Shown here: positions 58,392 to 64,000 of the stretch, piece by piece
How the letters are laid out: each line of letters opens with the position of its first letter
Position numbering within the stretch: the first letter of the stretch is position 1
Source: Lactonifactor sp. BIOML-A5
GTDB lineage: Bacteria; Bacillota; Clostridia; Lachnospirales; Lachnospiraceae
Direction of reading: 5' to 3'
Length of the DNA stretch: 64,000 bases
NCBI RefSeq assembly: GCF_009677585.1
Contig: NZ_WKYV01000003.1
Location: 62,001 to 126,000 of the forward strand
The notes under the pieces: generated by a model
Database searches by the model: none
Told to the model about the DNA's origin: nothing
The model's input: only the letters and a program-made list of their open reading frames with translations
Translations under genes and position numbers: made by a program

Positions 58392-59447
58392 CTATTCCAG
58401 AGCTATCTCAACCATATCTGACTCTGTCAATTCTCTCTCTCCTGTATCAGCATAATCCTCTCGGATAAAGAAGATTCCTGTGATGTCATCCGCATCCACA
58501 ACCTTGGCAAACCCCTCACTGGATTTAAAGATGCCGTTCTCCTCTGACGACATTCCCGGGCCGCCCCTGAAATCTGTCACAATACTACCGTCTCTCATGC
58601 GGAATCCTGCCAGTACCGGTGTCTCTTCCTCCGCGTCTCCCTCCCAGGCCTCAAAATAGGCAGTGCAGGAAATAGGGGACAATTCCAGACGGTCAAGTGT
58701 TACCGGCTCGTAGCCCGGAACTTCTTTCTTCACCTCAATGTTTCTGGCGGCCGCTCCTACCTGGACATCCCATTCCAGGTTCCAGGTACCCTGGCAGGTC
58801 TTGGTCTCCTGTAAATGGTTATCGTAAGCGCTGATGCCGTTAAAATCCGCCTTTACCCTTATAGACCCAGGTTCCATCTCTCTTTCAAAGCTTCCGTAAT
58901 AGCTGCACAGATACACGCCTTCTTCCCCGGTATCCTCAAAGCTTCCTCCGCTGATGCCAAAGCCTGCGTCCTGGCCCTCCACCTGGATAGCAAAATCACG
59001 GAAGGTATCGTTCTGTGTCAGCTCAATCTTTGGATTCTCATTTATCACCTTAAACCAGAAATAAATATAGCGGCTGTCCGCAATGGTCTGTATGCTCTCC
59101 ACAGTAATCCCGTTGTCCGCAGCAGATACCGTCCCGTCAGTTACCATACCTTCACCGGAGAGCTTAGTCTGCTGTTCCTCAGATGCCTCCAGCTCATCCG
59201 CAACATTCTGATGCCATCCGGCCAGAGACATGGCCCCCACAGTTACGGTTCCCAGCACCAGGGTAGCGGCCACAGCTGCCGCAGCTGCCCTTCCTGCAGT
59301 CCATCTGCATCTACTGAAAACAGTCCGTTTTTTCTTTCCCTCCTTCTGGATCTGTTCCAGCGCTTCCTCTGTCTTTTTCCATACGATGTCCGGCACCTCT
59401 ACCTTCCGTTTCAGATTATCCAAATAGTCTTTCTCTCTATATTCCAT
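58392..59447 (-). CDS. DUF4179 protein, probable anti-sigma factor
   Basis: The 351-residue protein has a cytoplasmic N-terminus (residues 1-45, YREKDYLDNLKRKVEVPDIVWKKTEEAL), one membrane helix (about 50-75, AAAAAVAATLVLGTVTVGAMSLAGW), and a long extracytoplasmic part with two immunoglobulin-like halves. DUF4179 proteins usually follow ECF sigma genes and hold the sigma factor at the membrane. It starts 11 bp after the sigma gene. Confidence 0.87.
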   Translation of the reverse strand: MEYREKDYLDNLKRKVEVPDIVWKKTEEALEQIQKEGKKKRTVFSRCRWTAGRAAAAAVAATLVLGTVTVGAMSLAGWHQNVADELEASEEQQTKLSGEGMVTDGTVSAADNGITVESIQTIADSRYIYFWFKVINENPKIELTQNDTFRDFAIQVEGQDAGFGISGGSFEDTGEEGVYLCSYYGSFEREMEPGSIRVKADFNGISAYDNHLQETKTCQGTWNLEWDVQVGAAARNIEVKKEVPGYEPVTLDRLELSPISCTAYFEAWEGDAEEETPVLAGFRMRDGSIVTDFRGGPGMSSEENGIFKSSEGFAKVVDADDITGIFFIREDYADTGERELTESDMVEIALE

Positions 59448-59458
59448 ACTCCGTCCTC

Positions 59459-59956
59459 CTACTTCACCTGGGGATATTCCTGTCTCAGCTTTCCTCTTGC
59501 CCTTGCAAGCCTGGACTGGACAGTACTCTCCTTCACATCCAGAATCTCACTGATTTCCCGAATCTTAAAGCCTTCCACATAGTATAAAAGCACCGCAATC
59601 CTATACTCCTCCGGAAGCATATACAACAGTTCCCGCCACTCAATCATAGAAAAATCTTCTTCCACCGGAATTTCAGACAGTTCATCCTCAAGGTAATAAA
59701 CCTTCCTCTTTCTCAGCATATCTTTACACTTATTAATGAGAATCCTGGTAAGCCAGGTTCGAAAATATCCGTCTGTTTTTAATGTATCCAGCTTCTCGTA
59801 GCAGGTCAGAATGGCCTCCTGTATGGCATCCGCCGCGTCCTCATCATTTTTTAAATAAGATATGGCTGTCTTATACATATTTTCCATCTGAGAGCGGATG
59901 AGGTGGTCAAATGCTTTTTTATCCCCATTCCTTGCTTTTTCTACCAAATCCTTCAT
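59459..59956 (-). CDS. ECF sigma factor
   Basis: The 165-residue protein has region 2 (FDHLIRSQMENMYKTAISYLKNDEDAADAIQEAILTCYEKL) and region 4 (LPEEYRIAVLLYYVEGFKIREISEILDVKESTVQSRLARARGKL). It pairs with the downstream DUF4179 protein. Unlike the two cassette sigma factors it starts with ATG and has a classical anti-sigma partner. The 150-bp upstream gap holds the promoter and no gene. Confidence 0.93.
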   Translation of the reverse strand: MKDLVEKARNGDKKAFDHLIRSQMENMYKTAISYLKNDEDAADAIQEAILTCYEKLDTLKTDGYFRTWLTRILINKCKDMLRKRKVYYLEDELSEIPVEEDFSMIEWRELLYMLPEEYRIAVLLYYVEGFKIREISEILDVKESTVQSRLARARGKLRQEYPQVK

Positions 59957-60107
59957 AGGTTTCCTTTCTGCTGCTGCAACAGTCTCTTGTAAGCGCTTAT
60001 ACTCATTAGACGGACCATGTCTGCAAATAATCCCCGCTTATTTATTTTTCCCAAACATTAATACAGCAGATATCTGGATTTCTTCCCAAGGTGAACCTGG
60101 AGTCAAT

Positions 60108-60992
60108 CTATAGGAGAATGTTCAGCAGCCCTATCACAAACCCGATCAGGGCGCCCAGATTAATAATCATATTCAGCTCATTTTTCATAACCGACAGCAC
60201 CAGTTCTTCCAATTCTTTGACTCCCATATTCTGAATTTTCTCACGGATGGTCTCGGCAATATGGAATTCCTTTACAATATCATCTGCTTTGCTGTCGATC
60301 ATCCTGGTATATGCCTGTTCTATGATTCGTTTTATATCAATCTGCTCATACTTTTGGCCCAGTTCCCTGAGATCCTTTTCCTCCCCTTTACATACCTCCT
60401 CATAGATATAGGCCCGGATCTTATCCCTCCCCTCTCTCTGGATGTATTCAGTTATCTTATCCCCTAGGGGCTTTGCAAATGCGGCAATGGTATTCTCATT
60501 GATAAACATAGCCATCACACCCAGATCCATGCTTTTTACTGCCCCTGCGCCCTGCGTGGCGATAACGCTTCCCAGATCTGTCTTATCTATCCCCTCAACT
60601 GCCTTGTCAGTGATATAATCTACCAACTGTATTTTATAATCTTCATAAGCTTCACTGCTCATGCAAGAAACGGCAAGGTTCCTTACAGTTACCCCTTTGC
60701 CGCCCGCTAATGCACTGAGGACACCTCCCGATACAGCATCCTTTACTCCCCGGGACAAAAGAATCTGCTTTATCTCTTCCTCCCCCAGCAGAGAGCTGCC
60801 CACCGCTCTCCCCACGGCTGCGCCCAGCGCATCCTTCCTTCTGGGAATAATCCCCGGGGTAAAGGGCAGAGTAAACCGTCCTGCCTTTATGGGATAGTAC
60901 GGACGAAACAGCATCTTGACCGCTATATAGTTTGTAAAATATCCTATCACTGCTCCTATGACAGGGCCTGAAATTATATGAATCACACTCAT
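60108..60992 (-). CDS. DUF445 family membrane protein
   Basis: The 294-residue protein has membrane helices at the N-terminus (IISGPVIGAVIGYFTNYIAVKMLF) and C-terminus (MNMIINLGALIGFVIGLLNILL) with a helical middle, and the family motif RPYYPIKAGRFTLPFTPGIIPRRKDALGAAVGRAVG. Function is not established. ATG 60992 with GGAGGT 7 nt upstream is chosen over a TTG 5 codons earlier. Confidence 0.88.
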   Translation of the reverse strand: MSVIHIISGPVIGAVIGYFTNYIAVKMLFRPYYPIKAGRFTLPFTPGIIPRRKDALGAAVGRAVGSSLLGEEEIKQILLSRGVKDAVSGGVLSALAGGKGVTVRNLAVSCMSSEAYEDYKIQLVDYITDKAVEGIDKTDLGSVIATQGAGAVKSMDLGVMAMFINENTIAAFAKPLGDKITEYIQREGRDKIRAYIYEEVCKGEEKDLRELGQKYEQIDIKRIIEQAYTRMIDSKADDIVKEFHIAETIREKIQNMGVKELEELVLSVMKNELNMIINLGALIGFVIGLLNILL

Positions 60993-61046
60993 TTTTGTAA
61001 CCTCCAATTTTGTTTCTTTTCCGATGTAACAACACCGCTGTCAATT

Positions 61047-62045
61047 TTACTCATATAGGAACGCCCTGTCAAGACCGGTGGAGAGAACAAAAAACACCTG
61101 AGATAATAGTCCGTACAGAATACTTTTCAGGGAACAGAAAACATATGGAATCTCCAGTTTACTCTTTGGGATCTGAAAATACTGCTTCCACTGCCCCAAT
61201 ATATATTCTGCCCGCCCGGTATAGAAAGAAAAGTCTGACCATTTCGTTGGCACATAGTCCCGTGGAATGTGCAGACAGGTAAGAAATACACCTGTCGTAA
61301 AAAGCGCCAGACAAACTGTCATAACGGTTGCAAGCATACGCAGTACCGGCGTGGCTGTCATCCCCCTTATCACTTTATTCAGCCGGCACAGATAAAAAAG
61401 GAGGATGGTAAACGGGAATCCCAAAACCAGCAGACGAACAATACCTGTAAATGGACGGTTATCTGTGACGGTACCCTGGATTCCCTGGATCGCCATAAAT
61501 TCTGTCCCCAGCACCTCCTGGCTGGCTCCATCGGGAACAGAAAGAATGATATTCTTCAAAGCCTCTCCCGGTTTCGGCCGGATTAACATAATACCTCCCC
61601 TGTCGTCTGTGACTCCCCGTACAGTCAGCTGTCTCCCTTCATACAGCAGCTGTTTTCCGACCACATCAGTGCTTCCAAAAACCCCCAAGGCCGCTGTCCG
61701 ATCCAAAAAGCAGCCTTCTCCATCGCTGTCTCCCATCCAATAGGCCTGCGGCAGCAGAACTCTGCAGGAACCTCTCACAGCTGTCACAGATACCTTATAC
61801 TGTCTGTTCAGATTCGGGTTACTGACCACTTCTCCCTCTAATTCCTCCCACAAGGCATACTCCCAGGTGCTGTTTCCCCAAGTTTCATCGCCGTTGCCGT
61901 CCTTCTGAAATCCCCCGCTGCAGGATATCGTCACAGTATCCGGCAGCTGTTCTATCTCTCTGTAGCTTTTTATACAGAGAAAGTAGGAAATTCCAATAGC
62001 CGCCAGAAGCAGAATCCTGATCAGATACCACCTTGCCGTTCTCAA
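61047..62045 (-). CDS. FtsX/MacB-like half permease
   Basis: The 332-residue protein has one N-terminal helix (about 8-26), an external domain (about 30-205) with a MacB-type segment FGSTDVVGKQLLYEGRQLTVRGVTDDRGG, then three helices (about 208-228, 238-260, 305-325): the TM1-domain-TM2-4 layout of one FtsX unit. No ATPase gene is next to it. The TTG start overlaps the preceding stop (TTGA); AAGGAG is very close, so the exact start is uncertain. It may work with the membrane-fusion protein encoded upstream. Confidence 0.65.
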   Translation of the reverse strand: MRTARWYLIRILLLAAIGISYFLCIKSYREIEQLPDTVTISCSGGFQKDGNGDETWGNSTWEYALWEELEGEVVSNPNLNRQYKVSVTAVRGSCRVLLPQAYWMGDSDGEGCFLDRTAALGVFGSTDVVGKQLLYEGRQLTVRGVTDDRGGIMLIRPKPGEALKNIILSVPDGASQEVLGTEFMAIQGIQGTVTDNRPFTGIVRLLVLGFPFTILLFYLCRLNKVIRGMTATPVLRMLATVMTVCLALFTTGVFLTCLHIPRDYVPTKWSDFSFYTGRAEYILGQWKQYFQIPKSKLEIPYVFCSLKSILYGLLSQVFFVLSTGLDRAFLYE

Positions 62046-63385
62046 GACTCCTTCAGCCGCACCCGGCTGCCTCCGGCTATGCTTCTGTCCGAGGACACCA
62101 CCACCTGCTGCCCTTCAGAAAGACTCCCCTCCTTCAGCGCAGCATACATATCATTTTTATCCTCTACCTCTACCTTTACCTCTCTCACAGACAGCTCTCG
62201 TCCCAGCACATTCTCCTGTTCTTCCAGAACATAGACAAAGGTACCGCTGTTATTCTCCCCCAACGCCTGTACAGGAATACAGAAGGCATAGGCAGACGAA
62301 CGTTTTTCCGCGGTCATTCTGGCGGAAGTGCCAATCTCCAGGGTGCAGCCGGAAAGAGATACAGTTACATCCAGAAGCTCTCCGTTCTCTGCATTTTCTC
62401 CCAATGAGCTGATGGCAAGTCCGCCTTCTTTTTCTCTGGTATCCGGATTTTCCAGAGTAACCTCCATGTTTTTCTGCAGATACTCACCCTGACTTTTGTC
62501 TACCTGAGCCACAAACCTGCATCCCTCCGAAAGATCTGCCAGAAGTACGGCTGCGTCCTGTCCTGTTATCTGTCCGGCAGATATCTGAAGCCCGGTAACG
62601 ATACCTTCCTCAGGCGACGCAACTTCTCCATTTTTATCGGCCAAGCGTTCCAGCTTCTCCATTTTTTCCTCTGTCTGCGCAATTTCTCCCTGTTTTATCT
62701 CCTGTGTATTGTCCGCCGGCTCGGGCATCATGGCGTCTTCTATCGCTCTTTTGGCAGCAGTCAGACTTTCCTCTCTGACAGTCAGGGCCTGGTCATAAGT
62801 TTTCTGTGCTGCATCCACGCTGTCTGCCAGTGCATCCTCCGACTGTCCGCCTTCAGACGCTTCCCCCCCCTCCTGGTAATTGTAATATTCCTCCAGCCGC
62901 TCTCTGGCCTTCACAAGTTCTGCCTCAGCCCATGCAATATCCTGATCCTTTTCTTCTGATATCCTCTCATAATCCTCCTGCGCCCTTTGTCTGGCCAATT
63001 CCTTTTTTTCCTGCGCCAACTCTGCGTTTTGGACCGCAGCTTCCAGCTCCAGCTGAAGTTTTGAGAGCTCCTGTCTGCTCTCCTGGATCTGTTCCTGTAA
63101 TCGCTCCATATCCAGCTGAAACAGAATATCACCCGCTTTCACCTTTTCTCCCTCATGGACCATAATCCTTTCCACTCGCTGTTCAGCCTCTGTAAAAACT
63201 GGCAGCTCCCTATTGGCTTGAATCTTCCCTTCCGCCGTAACTTTATGTGTGATCATGCCGTTCACCGGACTTGCAGCCGTTATCTGAGCCACTGTAATAC
63301 TGGAAGCGGCTCTAGAAATCAGTGTACAGATCAGCATGGCAAGAAAGAAAAATCCAGTTAGTTTCGGCAACCTTTTTTTCTCCAT
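62042..63385 (-). CDS. Membrane-fusion (HlyD/RND adaptor-like) protein
   Basis: The 447-residue protein has a signal anchor (LTGFFFLAMLICTLISRAASSI), a split lipoyl-like domain (VERIMVHEGEKVKAGDILFQLD ... ASPEEGIVTGLQISAGQITGQD), a long coiled coil between (about 90-280, QEQIQESRQELSKLQLELEAAVQ), and a beta-barrel C-terminal region (VPVQALGENNSGTFVYVLEEQ-like). GGAGGG precedes ATG 63385; the frame is open 99 codons further, antisense-like and over the upstream permease gene. It would bridge an exporter and the cell envelope. Confidence 0.87.
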   Translation of the reverse strand: MEKKRLPKLTGFFFLAMLICTLISRAASSITVAQITAASPVNGMITHKVTAEGKIQANRELPVFTEAEQRVERIMVHEGEKVKAGDILFQLDMERLQEQIQESRQELSKLQLELEAAVQNAELAQEKKELARQRAQEDYERISEEKDQDIAWAEAELVKARERLEEYYNYQEGGEASEGGQSEDALADSVDAAQKTYDQALTVREESLTAAKRAIEDAMMPEPADNTQEIKQGEIAQTEEKMEKLERLADKNGEVASPEEGIVTGLQISAGQITGQDAAVLLADLSEGCRFVAQVDKSQGEYLQKNMEVTLENPDTREKEGGLAISSLGENAENGELLDVTVSLSGCTLEIGTSARMTAEKRSSAYAFCIPVQALGENNSGTFVYVLEEQENVLGRELSVREVKVEVEDKNDMYAALKEGSLSEGQQVVVSSDRSIAGGSRVRLKES

Positions 63386-63396
63386 CTTTCCCTCCT

Positions 63397-64000
63397 CTAG
63401 CCTTTCACTGCGGTGGCCGCAATCCCCATTTCCAGATATTCTCTGCCCCAAAAAAATGCCAGCATAGCAGGTACCATAGCAACTGCAGCGGCAGTAAGAG
63501 CAATTCCTGCCTGCCCGGGGCCAATATCCGGCAGGTACAGAGAGAGCGGCCACAACTCCTTGGTCTTGAGAAATGCCATGGGCTGTTCTATTAAATTCCA
63601 GTATTCCAAAAAACCCAGTACCAGCGCGGATACAATCCCAGCCGTTCCCATAGGAACGCCCATATAAGCAAAAATCTGCCATTCGCCGGCTCCGTCCAGC
63701 CTGGCTGCCTCTAACATTTCCTCCGGTATTCCTCTAAAAAACTGAAAGATTATAAAAACAGGAAATGGAGAAAAAATCAGGGGCAGAATAATGCCCAGAT
63801 GGGTATCCAGCAGATGAAGTTTATCTAATACCAGGTAATTAGACAACATCAGCACCTGAAAAGGCATCACCATCAGGAGAATGTAGAGAGCAAAAAGTGT
63901 ATCCCTGCCCGGGAATCTGCCCCTGGCCAGGCCCCAGGCAGCAGGAATGCTGATAAGTATCTGACCTGCCAGGATACCTCCCGCCAGCTTTACAGAATTC
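63397..64000 (-). CDS. Carbohydrate ABC transporter permease (MalG type), partial
   Basis: The frame continues past the right window edge (upstream codons read NSVKLAGGILAGQILISIPAAWGLARGRF), so the N-terminus is outside. The coupling motif EEMLEAARLDGAGEWQIFAYMGVP and the C-terminal helix match MalG-type permeases. It ends 11 bp before the membrane-fusion gene and is in the same direction, so an operon is likely, an unusual grouping for a sugar importer. Confidence 0.88.
   Translation of the reverse strand, partial: NSVKLAGGILAGQILISIPAAWGLARGRFPGRDTLFALYILLMVMPFQVLMLSNYLVLDKLHLLDTHLGIILPLIFSPFPVFIIFQFFRGIPEEMLEAARLDGAGEWQIFAYMGVPMGTAGIVSALVLGFLEYWNLIEQPMAFLKTKELWPLSLYLPDIGPGQAGIALTAAAVAMVPAMLAFFWGREYLEMGIAATAVKG

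Noticed and set aside
63386..63682. 99-codon extension of the membrane-fusion protein
   Set aside because: It overlaps the sugar permease gene out of frame; the signal anchor and GGAGGG point to 63385.
1..64000. CRISPR arrays, tRNA and rRNA genes
   Set aside because: No regularly spaced repeats, cloverleaf-like segments with CCA ends or rRNA motifs were seen while reading; a covariance search would be needed to exclude divergent RNAs.

Overview
The window looks like chromosome from a low-to-moderate GC Firmicute, most likely a gut Lachnospiraceae-type Clostridium. This is inferred from the strong AGGAGG-type ribosome binding sites, GTG/TTG starts, lipoprotein signals, an Agr-type peptide system, TRAP transporters next to split transketolases, DUF3784/DUF4179 families, and many one- and two-component regulators. 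No rRNA, tRNA or CRISPR array was seen.

Layout. 1-1170: PadR regulator with a membrane protein and palindromic operators. 1317-2423: aroC. 2520-5627: a divergent agr-like quorum module (agrA/agrC leftward, agrB and a tiny cysteine-free agrD candidate rightward). 5752-8888: an OmpR-type two-component system. 8868-12714: a uraA-XRE-pentapeptide-hydrolase operon. 12805-21404: a LacI-controlled ABC sugar/GH127 arabinoside operon that also carries an unassigned 769-residue protein. 21466-26081: an AT-rich, decayed island with truncated hsdR and hsdM, an apparently intact hsdS and the tail of a large serine recombinase, bounded by an 18-bp imperfect inverted repeat. 26089-39591: two paralogous TRAP transporter / split transketolase / dehydrogenase loci, each with its own GntR-FCD regulator and related operator-like sites. 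39867-42593: asparaginase, nitroreductase, a DUF2007 protein and an HD protein. 42791-46265 and 53976-57352: two paralogous four-gene cassettes (ECF sigma factor, membrane protein, ABC ATPase, ABC permease) in opposite orientation. 46314-48921: a short Fe-S protein, then a purine riboswitch controlling a purine permease. 48920-53887: a response regulator, a short intramembrane-type kinase and an ABC exporter with a long FtsX permease. 57539-60992: DUF3784/PH-like protein, a sigma/DUF4179 pair and a DUF445 protein. 61047-64000: an FtsX/MacB-like half permease, a membrane-fusion protein and a sugar ABC permease cut by the window end.

Three copies of a GGGGACGTGTTC palindromic element lie at gene ends (2426, 40851, 47076). 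One supplies the asparaginase stop codon. The observations most worth follow-up are the serine-based AgrD candidate, the kinase-less TRAP-transketolase loci, the duplicated sigma-ABC cassettes in which a coupled membrane protein sits where an anti-sigma factor would be expected, and the palindromic repeat family.
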